From: Vicia villosa
Taxonomy: Eukaryota > Streptophyta > Magnoliopsida > Fabales > Fabaceae
Reading direction: 5' to 3'
NCBI RefSeq assembly: GCF_029867415.1
Contig: NC_081185.1
Span: forward strand, 116,911,987 to 116,975,986
Length of the DNA: 64,000 nt
Shown here in pieces: positions 35,297-51,248 of the stretch (position 1 is the first letter of the stretch; each line of letters opens with the position of its first letter). Below the pieces are notes generated by a model. The model made no database searches. It had not been told where the DNA came from and saw only the letters and a program-made list of their open reading frames with translations. Position numbers and translations under genes: made by a program.

Positions 35297-36500
35297 TATA
35301 ATGAATTTTGTATGAACAAGTTATCTACAAAAGGTTGATTTTGGTTAGACAACTTATCTTCTTAGCCAGCTTTTATGTTTTGTTTGGATAGAAAAAAAGT
35401 GTAAAGAATATATGTGAAAAGAAATAAAGTGAATAAAAAGAGTAGAATTTAAAACAATTTATAAGTTGTTTGATATGGCATAATAGGATAAAAAAGAGTT
35501 TAAATTCAGGACAAGATTTCCAAACTAGAATATTATAGAAGAAATAAATCTTTGCTAAAAAAATTAAATTAATGTTCATATTTGTATAATTTATTTCAAA
35601 TTTTAATTTTAAGTGTCGTATATTTTTTAATATTAAATAAAAATTTAATCAATTTATTTAAATTATATATGACTTTTAATCTCAAGACACTCAATTCAAT
35701 ACGCTTAGAAAGATGGTTGCAAATTGACCGCCAACACCATTTTTAATAATAAATTTTTGAACATATATTATGTAATTTTTATATATTATAATTAGATTTC
35801 ATTTTTTATATATGTTTAATTATATTTTATTAGGATAATTTAGGATATTACTTTTTTATTCCCTTTTTTTTTTGGGTTTCTTAGCTAATTTTTACTATTA
35901 ATAATAATATTTTAAATAAAAATATATGATAGAATAAAATAATATAATTCACTTATCATAAAACTAAAATTAGAATGAATCAAAACACCATTAGTATAAT
36001 ATAGAAAAAAAAATATGTATCGAGTGTAAAGTATTTTTATTCTGTCAACCAATCACAAACGTGTATTTTATCAAATCATATTTTTAATTTTAAAATATTA
36101 TTATAACATTGTTGAATGTTATAATTCTATTAGATAATGATGTCAAATTAATTTACATTGATAATGAATGATGGTGTAAAGCTAATTTAGATTAATCCAC
36201 TACTTTTAATCTCTATAATATACACATTAAATCATTTGTTTAGTAACTATCATTAAATTTACTATTAACTATTAAAATTAAACTTCTACATCTTACACAT
36301 GCTAGCACTACCTACACTTATATATATAGTGTGTTTATTTAAAAATAAAATAAAATTCAATGTACACTTGAGATGATGGTAGTTTAGTGAGAGTTTAATT
36401 TTTTAGTTATAAGATAAAATTTAAAGTTAAAATTCTTTAAAAAAACAATACAATAGTTATAAGTATTATTTTAATTAATAAAAATTTGTTTGTTCGGCAA

Positions 36501-36596
36501 TTACTTTTAATTTAATAAAGATTGTATTAACTTAATTAATAAAAAAATATTACTTTTAATTTAATAAAGATTGTATTAACTTAATTAATAAAAAAA
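36501..36596. repeat. Tandem duplication, 2 x 48 bp
   Basis: The unit starting attacttttaatttaataaa at 36501 is repeated at 36549 without visible change. AT-rich, non-coding. Confidence 0.85.
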
Positions 36597-37676
36597 TATT
36601 TCTTCTTAATGACTTTTTATTTTGTAAAAGCACACTTTTAAGTTTAAACATTCAAGTAGTATCATATTAGTAGTAGGAGCTTGACTAAATACAGTAATTT
36701 CTAAAATATGATTCAATTCTCACTTTTCTTTTAGCCAAAAATAGAAGATATCACTTATCAGAATTGTAAAATGACGTATAATGTCATTATTATTAGTTGT
36801 AATTTCTATTTATTTTTTCTGCTATATTTATGAATTTAGACCAAATGTTTCGCATTATACATTCTCTATTAAATACCAGCTCTATCCCAAGATGAATATG
36901 AATATCCTATTTTTAAAATAAGAAAATATGAACGAGTATTCTTGGATACTTTTTAAGTGATTAAAGTGATAAGTTATTTTTAAAAGTATTTGTATTTGGT
37001 GCCTTGAAATATATTGAAAATTTAAATATTAATTTTTATAAAAAATATTTTTTTTATTTAATATACTTAAAAAGTGTTCTAGAACACTTGTTAACATCAT
37101 CCTTTAAAATAAAGTCATTCTAACTTGTGTCATAAAACATAAGTCAAGGAAAATGTAAAAGAAAATAGACTAAAAAAAATGTTTGTATTGAAAAAAACAA
37201 AACAAAACTTAAACTTTTGAAAAAGTTTATGCACAATTTACGGAAAAAAATTTACAGACTTAATTTAGCACTTCCTTTAAAAATTTATTTTTAAATAAAT
37301 GATATTTTAAAATTTTAATTTAATATTATTTGTTTTTCTTCTTATTAATAATTTATTAAAATTAATATTTTTCTCTTTGTTTTGTGGAAGTGGTGTCAAA
37401 TACAATAATACTTTGTAAAAGTACTATTTTTTTTTAATTTATATAATTTTTTAAATTTATATAAAACGTTCAAATAAAATATTTATTTTAAGACAAAAAA
37501 AAAAAACCGAAACAAACACACATTCAACATTTTTGTATAGTTGTATTATTGTATACATAGTTTGAGTATTTATGAAGATATTTTAGTAACAAGTTTATAA
37601 TGTAAAAGTAACGTTATGATGTAATTTTATAACGTGACTACATACAAGTATCAATTAATATCATGTGTTGTGTATG

Positions 37677-37685
37677 TATATAAAT
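37677..37685 (+). promoter_or_regulatory. Probable TATA box of the carboxypeptidase gene
   Basis: TATATAAAT, 90 bp before the start codon at 37767, with a pyrimidine-rich leader between. Position and sequence suit a plant core promoter. Confidence 0.6.
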
Positions 37686-37766
37686 ACTCTGTATGTGGTT
37701 CCTCTCTTCATTTCACTTATTGTATTTATACATCTTCAAAACACTTTGAGATTTGCAGAGTCAGAA

Positions 37767-41632
<3,866 letters not shown>

Positions 41633-42085
41633 TTGTAAAAATGGACCAACCAAAATTATAATATATTACAATAAACATATTATATATTTGAACAAAATTG
41701 CAAAGTGATTAAATTTTGTGATTTACCCTTGCATTAAATCATATGCTAAGGGATTAATATATATTAGTGAGTTTATTTTATTTCATATCTCAATCTTAGG
41801 TTTTGAACGTAATATAGAAGTGATACTGAAACTCAAATATAACTAAGGAGAAAAGAAATACTCAGCTTAAAGCCTTATATTTAAAGGAAGAAATACTCCG
41901 TTTATTTTAAGCCTTGCTTACTCTTGGACCAACATACATTTGAACAAAAAGAATTACTCCTCACCATTATAAATTATAATACACTTGTGAAAAAAATTAG
42001 GGAATAAGTTGTTTTATATTAACAATGTAATATTAATACATTTTTTTCTATTAGGTAACATTGATAATATTTTTCTTTAAGTATG
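41633..42085. other. 3' UTR and downstream DNA of the carboxypeptidase gene
   Basis: AT-rich, with several AATAAA-like words shortly after the stop codon (for example acaataaac near 41670). Nothing else recognised. Confidence 0.45.
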
Positions 42086-42673
42086 AAGTGTTTGCGGGTC
42101 GGTTTGATTCAATTTCGAGAGAATTTGATGTACGAATCGATTAAAAATATATGGATTGGATACACACAGTTTTGCTATAAAGTTCAAACCAAACCAAACC
42201 AAAAAATAATGAATTGGTCTGGATTGAATTGATCGGATACATTAGACACAAATGTGCACAAATATTTTTTAAAAATATCTAATTTGCATCAACAATTTTT
42301 TTATAATAATATGAAATATCTAATTTTTTTCGTTTCTCCAAATATGTTGTGAATGTCAAACATGGTGTTTCATTTTCTTCTTCTTGAAGTTGAATATCTT
42401 AAACTAGTTTCCATTATTATGATGATATAAATTATATGATTTAACTATGATTTGTTTGTTTTGTCAAAAAAAAAAAAACTATGATTTGTTTGAATAGACG
42501 GACTCGTGGGTAGAATTTTAGAAATTCAATGCCCCCTAACCAATTTACATTGGATTACATTGGTTTGGTTCAATTTTTGCCTAAATTTAAAATTAAAAAA
42601 ACTCAACTCAAACACATTGATTTGGTTTGGATTTCGGTTTGGTTTGAATTTTCCCGAACCAATAAACACCCAT
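42086..42673. mobile_element. Decayed hAT-type element (low-moderate confidence)
   Basis: Left end has gtgtttgcgggtcggtttga, and the right end in reverse complement reads gggtgtttattggttcggg. Both edges are rich in cggtttggtttgaatt-type words in opposite orientations, as in the better preserved element at 56918-57487. No clear target duplication. A small local duplication (aactatgatttgtttg) lies at about 42442 and 42478. Confidence 0.5.
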
Positions 42674-42959
42674 ATCTATAAGTAAGACTATAATGAAAGT
42701 AGATCTCTTGTAAGTAACATCATTGAACTTAATCCAATCGCCATATAAACTATACCAAAGAACTCGGTTGATCACAATCTCATAATTAACCATTTTTCTA
42801 CACGCGTTGAAAGCTTTTTCAAATCTATATGTACTAATAAAATAGTATGAAGAGATTCAAACCCTACAAGAAAGAGGGTAAAAACAAATAATGTTTTTAT
42901 AATTGAGCAGTTCAAATGGGTTAGCCTAAAATGTGCGATAAAACATAGGGGTTAGCTCT

Positions 42960-45212
42960 AGGGGTTACTTATCCCACCCTATATGATGCTTACACAACAT
43001 AGTGGAAAATTACATCTGTCTCTAGAATTCGGAGATGCATCTTCGGACATACCTTTTTTACACACTTCTCAATGAAAATTGATAAAACATCCTTATTTTG
43101 TTTAAAAAAATATGTCTGGAGATGCATATCCGTATTCATCCTTCATTTAATATTCAAAGAGGTTTTTGGAGATGCATCTCCAAAATATCATCTGTTAGGT
43201 CAAACCAGAAACTATATTAGAATGTTGGAAAAATAACATAAATAAACATGAAAATACTCAACATTACATTTCATTACAAACAAGTGGTTCAGGACGTTGC
43301 AACATCCTTAAAATATCTTTAGACGCTCTTGCAATCGCCACATCCTCTTCAATCAGACCCTTTATTAAGTAACGATAAAATGTAGTCCACATAACTTTTA
43401 AATTCCCATCCTCATTGTTGAGTAACAATAAGGTGTGTCCGAAGATGAATCTTCGGTCCCACCAAAAACACTATTTATACAAAACTAGTGTATTATACAG
43501 TGAAGAATTTAGAAACAGAAAAATTGTGCAAAAAAATACCCCTAAATTATATAACATTATGGACAACATTGCATGCAAAAAAGGAGTTACATTGTTCTAT
43601 ACAAACTAAAAAGTATCAAAACACGTGTCACTACCTAAATTTATATCTAATGGTGGTTCCTTCTTTGACATTTCCTTATTTGATTCTTTCTCAATGTCGC
43701 TCAATTTGGTGAATTCTTCCATCCTTTCCAGAAAGTGATTTGGCCAAGTTTCAGCATCTTGTATGAAATGTGTCGTCCACTCCGATGATGTCTTTGGTAT
43801 AGGACATCCCAGTTTCAATTATACCTGAACAAAATGTTGTGTTTTTGAAAGTCACCCAATACACATTATGCGTTCAAAGGAATTTTGAGGTGGCCTACTC
43901 TGAAGTGGAAAAAATGCTTTAGAGAAATCGTATCTTGTAATATCAATACACACCGTATCATAAGTACTTGCTATTATATGTCCCATTTCAGGGAAACACA
44001 TCCATTTATCAAATGGTGTCAGACCACTATATTTAATGTCATATCCGGAACAAGTTCATTCTTCTCAGGAAAAAGGCGACATACAAATAGATGAACGATT
44101 AGCTTATCATATGAGGCATGATTACATATATTGGAAACCACATTAAATTTCCACGTACCATTCGACTTACGATATCCGTGCAATTTAAATGAAAACTCAC
44201 ATTTTCTCGATCCAGTGTCATCACGTTTCAACTTTCTAATCGGCGGTTGATATGTACCATTTCTTTCGCATTTCATTGTTACAAATGTTTGTCTTTTATC
44301 TAAACCATTTTTCGACCTTCCAACACCAAATCCTAATCTCCCGGCCTCCAAGCAGGCCCATTGTAGCACATGTTCACGAACCATAAGCTCTTGTTTATTT
44401 GTAAATTGTTCACGAACATCTACCTCGATAACAACCAGTCTAGCACCCATTTTGACATCATTCAGTTTGACATCATCTTTAACATCGTCATTCACTTCAT
44501 CCAGTTTAACATCCATCATCATAGTGACTTTGAGAAACGTATTCGGGTGCACCATATCTAACACCAACACTAACAGAAAACAAATTAAAAAATTATCACG
44601 AACATCCAGAGATGTAACTCTGAATCACATGAAACTTAGTCTGAATATGTATCTCGGACTCAATGTTCATATTTTTAACTCAAAAAATACATTAATGCAA
44701 GGAATGTAAGATGAAATGAATGAAATTCACCTTAAATTCCAGCTTCTTTTGCCTTCTTTGGTGTGATAAAAGTACAATAATAATATTTTGGTGTTGAAAA
44801 TTTGATTGAGAATGGAAGATTTTTTTAAGAGTTCTGAGAGTAAACTTTCTTTTCAATATGAAGAATAAGAACATGCAAGGTGGTCTTTTATCCAATTTCC
44901 CACTAGACATTTTTGGAGATGCATCTCTAGAAACATTAGTGAGTTGTTAAATAAATCATCTCAATGAATAAAAACACCATAAATAAGTACAAATAGTGTT
45001 ACGGAGTTGTATCTCCAGATACACCCCAAATATATTACGGAGATGCATCTTGGAAGTAAATTTTGACAAAAATGGGGTGACTGACTGAGATACTATGAAC
45101 AATGTGATTTTTGGGTGCGTCTGAAGATGTATCACTGGACGGAGGAAATATATTTTCGAGTTTTCAGAGGTGTGAGTCATATCCTATAGGGTGGGATGAA
45201 CATTTTCCAAAA
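42960..45212 (-). mobile_element. Mutator-like element (MULE) with long inverted termini carrying repeated motifs
   Basis: The outer ends are inverted copies: tatcccaccctatatgat (about 42969) and, on the other strand, catcccaccctataggat (about 45183-45200). Both subterminal regions carry repeats of ggagatgcatctcc-type words (43031, 43118, 43168; 44914, 45039). Between them lie fragments of a MULE transposase gene on the - strand. Total about 2.25 kb, too short for an intact element. No exact 9-bp target duplication was found. Confidence 0.65.
43640..44570 (-). pseudogene. MULE gene remnant: FAR1-like N-terminal part plus OTU-like C-terminal part, core deleted
   Basis: On the - strand, 44570-44019 is open for 183 codons and encodes a FAR1/WRKY-GCM-type zinc-binding region (VLQWACLEAG..GFG, then cysteines in MKCERNG and SRKCEFSFK, then SNGTWKFNV...ICNHAS). 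At about 43990 it switches to a segment with MGHIIASTYDTVC, FFPLQSRPP and SSEWTTHF, which resembles the C-terminal OTU-like part of some legume MULE proteins. The transposase core with its DDE residues, normally between them, is missing. Frame breaks occur in the second part. A domesticated gene is unlikely given the deletion. The OTU assignment is from memory and less certain than the FAR1-like part. Confidence 0.6.
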
Positions 45213-45639
45213 TTAGAGTTTGAATTTTGTAAAGGCTTATTTAACCAAATCTTGAAAAATTTGTTACTCGGTAGGGCTAGCTCGTATGGGCCACAAGTAG
45301 CCCGTTGGACCCATATACCTAATATTTTTAAAAGTTGTACTAATATTTATGTTGTTTCATTCAATAATCACATTAAATTATCACACTTCACTAAATTTTA
45401 TCTCTTATATTATATTCACGTTAACATTTAATTATTTAACGTTTCACCTTAAAACTTGTATTTTATTAATTTGTGTTATGTTGGATATTTGTGTGTTATT
45501 TTGAACAATTTAAACTTGTATTGTAGTTAAAAATATGTTAGATTATTTTAAAATAATAATATAGTACATAAAAATGTATTATTTTTGGAATCAAAGCATT
45601 ATATTTCTCACTATCCAAAAAACAGTTGAGTACAAACTG

Positions 45640-46340
45640 GTCACTAGGATCCAGGCACCTAGAACACTAGATTAAGCATATTTACTAACATGTATGCTAA
45701 GATTTCTATGTATACTACATATCACTTTGATATTATGGATGATCCTATCAGTCACTCTAGGTTCCATAGGTTTTCGAGAGAATATCATCTCATTCCTTCC
45801 ACGCCAAATCTCATAAATTGTCTTTGCTAAAGCCATCTTCAATATTTGTCATGTAAACCTTTCTTCTTGGTTTCTTTAGTAACTCAAACCACTTCTTTAG
45901 TCTAATCATTGGGGCATCTAGTAATCTTCAGCCACTTGAGAACTTTCTGCCATATGTTGTTTGGTTTCCTGCACTAAAAAAATGCTTCATGGTCTCATCT
46001 TGATCACAAAAACAACATTTTCGATCCATGATGATACCAAACTTTGTCAACCTACCTTTTGTAGTTAGTTTCTCCATAAGTGTCATCCACAAAATGTAGG
46101 TAGCTCTAGGCCTATCATGGTTATTAAACAAGATTCTCTTCCAATCAACTTGCATACTGTCTCCCCGCATGTTTTGTATATAATCTCAGTTTTGTATAAT
46201 CTTTTTTCCATAGCTTCAGTCCAATAGCTGGTGTTGCTCACTTGGTCTCTAGACTTAATAATTTTCTTCAAGATCCAATAACTGTTTGTTGATACTTGCC
46301 ACTACAATATGTCACAACCTTTAAGGTAATATGTGTTTAG
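45640..46340 (-). pseudogene. LINE (non-LTR retrotransposon) remnant, zf-RVT region
   Basis: 46170-45928 on the - strand encodes WKRILFNNHDRPRATYILW..., then KGRLTKFGI and a zinc-binding CCFCDQDETMKHFF, the signature of the zf-RVT domain near the C-terminus of plant LINE reverse transcriptases. Frame-broken sequence resembling the following segment (W.KVLKWL..) continues to about 45640. The catalytic RT part is absent, as expected for a 5'-truncated, decayed copy. Confidence 0.72.
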
Positions 46341-46619
46341 CCAACGTATCCACAACTTGTCAGCCTTGACAAGAATGTTTCAAAACAGCTTTCCTATTGT
46401 CTCCTTATTCTAAATCTACTAAGATCTGATAATTAGCCCACCTGCAAATATATGGGATTGGCTGTATGAGGGAATATGGTTATAGACGCATAATTGTTTT
46501 CCCGATCGAAAGAAATCAATGTTGGTGTCACATGAAATAATTTTTTTAAACCATCCATGATTATATTCCTTATTTCATATTCGGTAAAAAAAAAATGAGA
46601 AGTGTAATTCCATTTGTTC
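46341..46619. other. Non-coding spacer between LINE and LTR-like remnants
   Basis: No recognised feature apart from diffuse similarity in composition to the LINE remnant. Confidence 0.35.
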
Positions 46620-47060
46620 TAGACTATCCCAAATGTCAGAATTGGCCCAATCCACTCATAACTTGGAAAACGACCCAATAAGCATAAGACCCACTCATTA
46701 GGGAAAAGCAAGGGACACATGTGCGTCCTGCTCCCCTACCGAGCACACATGCTCGATAGCTCCTTCACAATAAAGAACCATCTGAGCATGTCAACGCTCT
46801 CCTCCTCGCCAACGGCTAGTTTACACAGCCCGGACAAACGAGGACTTACCTAACCATCACCCACCTTTTGGACCCTAGAATCGCTCCTGGCCCAAAATAT
46901 TGGACCCAATAGTTAACTCTAAGGAGAACATATATATATAAGTATCCCTCTCCACCTAAAAGGCAAGGTAATTGAAACTCTCTCCCAAAATCCTATACTT
47001 TCTGTTGTACCATTGCTCTCTTTCTTACTTTGGTATCGGAGTGCCTTGCAGGTACAACCC
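46620..47060 (+). repeat. Possible LTR 3' half with primer-site-like end
   Basis: A GC-richer segment (46690-46900) is followed by atatatataagtatccctctcc (TATA and leader-like, about 46930), a transcribed-region-like stretch, and tttggtatcggagtgccttgcaggtac (47030-47055), a phrase found at LTR/primer junctions of some plant Ty3-gypsy elements. No second LTR or coding remnant is adjacent. Confidence 0.35.
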
Positions 47061-47345
47061 TTTTTTTCTCAACCATCACCGAAGATTACGCCGTTGTTAC
47101 TGGCCCACCTGTTCTAACTCTCCAAGATTACCATCGAAACATGTAAAATGGTTTGTTAATTTAAACATAGCATTAATTATATTGAACTACAATAAACAAA
47201 AGACTCTTCAGAAGGTGTCAAAATTCAATACAAAAAAGTGATTGAAAAGTTAAAAAATAACTTAGAGACAACTAAATTTTATAGCAAAAAAACACACTTC
47301 CACATAAACAACCCAACAACTTGTAGCAAAATTTGAATTTAACTT
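47061..47345. other. Spacer, no feature recognised
   Basis: The + frame reaching 47241 has no recognisable domain. AT-rich. Confidence 0.3.
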
Positions 47346-48237
47346 TGTAACACCTGAGATAAATTCCTCTTTAAAGTAACATACATGAATCTTGAAAACC
47401 TTCAGATTCTGAAAAACAATACATCACCAATGCGAAGGTTCTTTTTCTTGGTGAATTCATATCAACCCCTTCCAATGAACTTTTCATTTTTGTCTCTTTT
47501 AAGATTGTTCCTTTTAGCTTTATGAATAATGCACTTGTAAAATTGATCAACTTCTACATTAATCAGTTTCATCTCCTTCAGTCTAAGCCTGAGACATTTA
47601 TTAATTTTACATATAGGGAAGTGCTGCAAAACATCGATAAAAACAATTCATTTAGCTATTAATGAATAGATTGAAAAAACATAAATTGCATCAGGTAAGA
47701 TTGGTTCAATAATGTAGTACCAACACACTTGTTGTGGTTGTTTTTGGAATAGTTACTCAAGTTTCCCAAAGAAATTGATTTTTTCCAGCAATCCCACCTT
47801 CGTGCATTTTGTTCACAACAGGACTTACCTCACCAGTCTCCCTCACAACATAATATTCCTTTTTTCTTTCTTCCTGATTTTAACTCATAATTTAGCATAA
47901 AATCAACATCAAACAGTAGCAATTACCATACATCAATTTAGGGAGGTTTCTAGAGCCATCTCTAAATCCAAAAACTCTATAAAACTCCATTAATGGAGGA
48001 AATAAAAGGGAAGAAGAAGAGAGTAAGGACTCCTCTCTATCCTCTATGTAATTAAAACACTCATAAGTGAATCAATTCCCCTATCTCAGCTTTTCTGCAA
48101 CAACAAGCTCTAACAATGGTGATCCTCTCTTTCACGTTTCTGACTTTTCCAGCTTTCTATAACTCCCACAATTTAACCTAATTTCTTTTTATTGTAAATT
48201 TATACTAACGTTATTAAAATAAATTCGAGGTGTTACA
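47346..48237 (-). repeat. Reversed gypsy LTR (892 bp), 3' LTR of a truncated element
   Basis: Begins TGTAACAC (47346) and ends GTGTTACA (48237). It is immediately followed on the + strand by actctccccc, the complement of a polypurine tract, so it is the 3' LTR of an element pointing left. Short and AT-rich, and unlike the LTRs of the tandem array, so a different family. Confidence 0.7.
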
Positions 48238-48790
48238 ACTCTCCCCCAATTAAAGGATTTTTGCCTTCAAAAATTACCTGAAGGAAATAGAGTCGAATAA
48301 GCCTCTCTTATCTGACTCTCCAGCTCCCACTTCATGCTTCCTCCAATAGGTCCTCCCCAAACTACCTTCACCAAAGCGATATCTTTACCTCTCAAGTGTT
48401 TTAACTTCTTGATCCTCTACCCTCAAGGGTGATGCCTCAACAGTCAATTTATCTCTCACTTGCACATCATCCATTTGAATCACATGAGATGGATCAGGAA
48501 TATACCTCCTCAACTGAGACACATGAAAAATACTATGTAGGTTCAAAAGAGACGGTGCTAAGGCAACTCAGCAGGCAACTTCTCCAACTCTATGGAATCT
48601 GATAAGGTCCAATAAAATGCGGCATAAGCTTCCTTGACTTTGATGTAGTACCAACACCTGTCACTGGAGTGACTCTCATAAATACATGATCACCCTCTTG
48701 AAACTCAAGAGCTTTCCTCCGCTTATCATGATAACTCTTCTGCCTACTATGTGAAGTTCTCATCTTCTCTTGAATCATCTTTGAAATACG
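48238..48790 (-). pseudogene. Truncated Tekay-type gypsy: integrase C-terminus and chromodomain-like end
   Basis: Read on the - strand, 48778-48590 encodes [14 protein letters not shown] and DHVFMRVTPVTGVG, closely similar to the end of integrase in the tandem array. Frame-broken continuation includes the HVSQLRRYIPDPSH-like and EDQEVKKL-like segments down to the polypurine tract at 48238. Everything upstream (gag to integrase core) is gone. A SIRE LTR begins right after 48790, so the truncation may date from that event. Confidence 0.78.
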
Positions 48791-48794
48791 GGCA

Positions 48795-49883
48795 CTTACA
48801 CAACATATGTCAAGCCAAGTGTCCTAACAACACAATGTCAAGACATGTGTTATAACATCTCTCCTAATCTAGAAACTAAATGCAGAATGATAAATAACAC
48901 ACTAAATTGTTAACCCAGTTCAGTGCAACAATACCTAATCTGGGGGCTACCAAGCCAGGAAGGAAATTCACTATTAGTAGTACTAGTTTAAAGCCTAAAC
49001 AGTCTCAGTTTACAACTTCTCTCCTAATCCCTATCTAATGCAACTTCTACCTAGAAATCAACATCTAGATATGAGAAATCGACATCCCACTTTCAATCAC
49101 CATGGTGATAAAACAATCACACACCCCGTGACTAGAGGAACCAATATAGAAAGATCACACTTTCAAATAAACAATACTTAGTCAAGAACCTTAACTAAGA
49201 ACAATACTTAATCTTGCTTAAAAGCTTTGATCAAGAACAATACTCAACTTTTTTTCTTAAAAGCTTCAAGAGTGAGAACACGCATCCACCTCAATGTATG
49301 AGAAGATACATAAGTGACACAAAGAACAAAACACACGAAGAACTTGAACTCCCCTCAAAACCTAAACCCTTATTGCACCCATGTTTTCCCATTTTGAATG
49401 TTTACAAAACTAGGTTTCCCAAGTTCTTATTTATAGACTATTGCAGTATGGGCTTGGACTCTGAAATAAATACAATCTTCCTCCTTTCTGAAACAGCTGC
49501 AAGATTTTCACACAAAATAGGAACAAATCAAATCAAATCAAATCTTAGCTTTCTAAAAGAAATCTCAAAGTTCTTTTTTAAAAAACCAATACAAATCTGC
49601 ATTTGTCCTAAACATTCCTTGATTGCATGCGCTTGTAATCAGTATATGAATATTCCAGATTCTCATATTTTTCAATCAAATCTTTCAAGGATTAAAAACC
49701 AATATGAACTATTAGGATATTCTGGTGTAGGATGTCACAACATCTTGCAGAACATCTGTCAAAACACTCAACAATTGAACCTGTTATGACAGTAGGACAA
49801 GATGTTTCAACATCTTGCTCAACATCAGTTAAGAACCATGTTTTAACAAAATTACGCCAATCACAAAAACCATGGAACAAACA
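48795..49883 (-). repeat. Reversed SIRE-type copia LTR
   Basis: The right edge (49883) reads, on the - strand, TGTTTGTTCCATGG just after a polypurine tract, giving the LTR 5' end. At 48918-48955 it contains the complement of gcccccag...gcactgaactgggttaac, the phrase shared with the copia LTR remnant near 30207. The left edge is approximate. The 191-codon + frame at 49214-49789 is antisense to it and not a gene. Confidence 0.6.
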
Positions 49884-50177
49884 ATCTCCCCCTTTGACAA
49901 GTTTTGGCTAAAACAACCAAAACACAGTTAAGTTCTAGAGATAAATCACATTTACATGAAAGCATATAAATTTACATCAAAATGCAAAGATATATCTAAG
50001 ATGCACAACAGTTACACAAAGGTCTTCTTCTTCAAAGCTCTTTGGAGCTTGTACGAATAGACAGATCCATTACTCCCCTGTCATACAGAACCAATATGGA
50101 AGTTCATGAGCCTCAAGCGAGCTTTGAAGCTCCTCCTTGCTCAGTGACGAAAGGTCCTTCGATTCTTCGATTTCCAC
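49884..50177 (-). mobile_element. Polypurine tract and 3' internal non-coding end of the reversed SIRE-type element
   Basis: atctccccctttgac (49884) is the complement of gtcaaagggggagat, a typical SIRE polypurine tract. The next roughly 200 bp has no coding sequence, consistent with the long 3' untranslated region of such elements. It is then cut by a TRIM. Confidence 0.5.
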
Positions 50178-50744
50178 TACAATGTTGTCGAATCTTGACG
50201 TTAAGATTTTAGATGGACAAGTGGTGTGTCTCTCACAAAGGTGTGTTACTCAAAAAAATGTCCCACAAAAGTAAGAATGCTCCTCGCTCGACCCTTCCCC
50301 GATTGTTGCGCCAACAAATGGTATCATGAGCATTTGGTTCGAGAAAGGGACTGACTTACTTGTATGGAAAACTTAGCGGCGCCACAGGGTGGTGAGTAAG
50401 AAACATTCCGCGTCGACAGCGCCACAAAGGTGGTGAGTAAGAAACGTTACGTGCAGTACAAGTTTATGTGGAAGAAAGAGCTTCCACTTGAAGGGGAGCC
50501 TTGTAGACTCACACTTGAGGGAGAGTGTTGAGAATATATCAAGTGTGAGTAGTGTGGGTTAATCTCACATTGGATAGGAATGTGGTGACTGTAACATTTA
50601 TAAGTGGGAGAACCCACTCACATATCACCTTAAGGTTTTAGGTGGACAAATGGTGCGTCTCCCACAAAGATGTGTTGCTTAAAAGAATCTCCCACAAAAA
50701 TAAAAATGCTCAACGTTCGATCCTCCCTGATTGTTGCGCCAACA
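50178..50744 (+). mobile_element. TRIM-like LTR element, 5'-truncated
   Basis: A complete 3' LTR (50526-50744, 219 bp) starts TGTTGAGAATATATC and ends GTTGCGCCAACA. A second copy of its last 135 bp or so (ttagatggacaagtgg ... gttgcgccaaca) lies at 50178-50316. Between them is a 209-bp internal region with tggtatcatgagc (50319), a Met-tRNA-type primer site, and a purine-rich stretch ending gagggagag before 50526. No coding capacity. Very short LTRs and a tiny interior define a terminal-repeat retrotransposon in miniature. Confidence 0.8.
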
Positions 50745-50898
50745 TAAAGTACACTTATTTAAATCAACTTAACACATTAATTTTACTAAGTCATCCACCC
50801 AATATTTTTTTTTCTTCTTTGAAGAAAAGTACATTGTTTTGAAAAAGAAGAAAATGGAAAAAAAAATTACTATCTCAGACAAAAAAAATGAACACCTC

Positions 50899-50998
50899 AA
50901 AAAATTAGCAACATGATTTATAATTGAAGCACAACAAATGAAAAGGCAAAAAATTAGCAACATGATTTATAATTGAAGCACAACAAATGAAAAGGCAA
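50899..50998. repeat. Tandem duplication, 2 x 49 bp
   Basis: attagcaacatgatttataa at 50904 recurs at 50953 with the following bases up to aaaaggc, nearly identical. Non-coding. Confidence 0.8.
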
Positions 50999-51069
50999 GA
51001 CATTGAAAAGAGAAGATGAACATAAATTATAAATCCTAAAAGATAAATAAAAATGTAGGAGGTTTTTAT

Positions 51070-51248
51070 GGATTTGGATCCTCTCCAATTTTTATGGTTC
51101 AACCATCCCTCCATTTTTAATCTAATGGTTGATATATCCACATCATAAAGTAATGGTTCATAAGAGACAAATAAATAAAGTGAATGAATGGTTAAGATTT
51201 TGAGCATGATAGAAACATGAGAGAAAGAGAATGAGAGGATCCATATCC
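51070..51248. mobile_element. MULE-type MITE, 179 bp, sister of the copy at 12160
   Basis: Ends GGATTTGGATCCTCTCC (51070) and the reverse complement of ggatccatatcc (51237-51248). The flanking 9 bp, ggtttttat and gacttttat, match at 7 of 9 positions. Length and termini agree with the element at 12160-12346, though the interiors differ. Confidence 0.75.

Larger units (their letters stand above)
33084..37676. other. AT-rich intergenic DNA upstream of the carboxypeptidase gene
   Basis: Very AT-rich with homopolymer runs. Apart from the microsatellites, hairpin MITE and 48-bp tandem duplication listed separately, no coding region or recognised element was seen. Confidence 0.5.

Noticed and set aside
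42960..45212. A functional, domesticated FAR1-family transcription factor
   Set aside because: The transposase core is deleted, the second part is frame-broken and MULE-type termini flank the locus.
49214..49789. 191-codon + frame
   Set aside because: It lies within a reversed SIRE-type LTR and has no recognisable domain.
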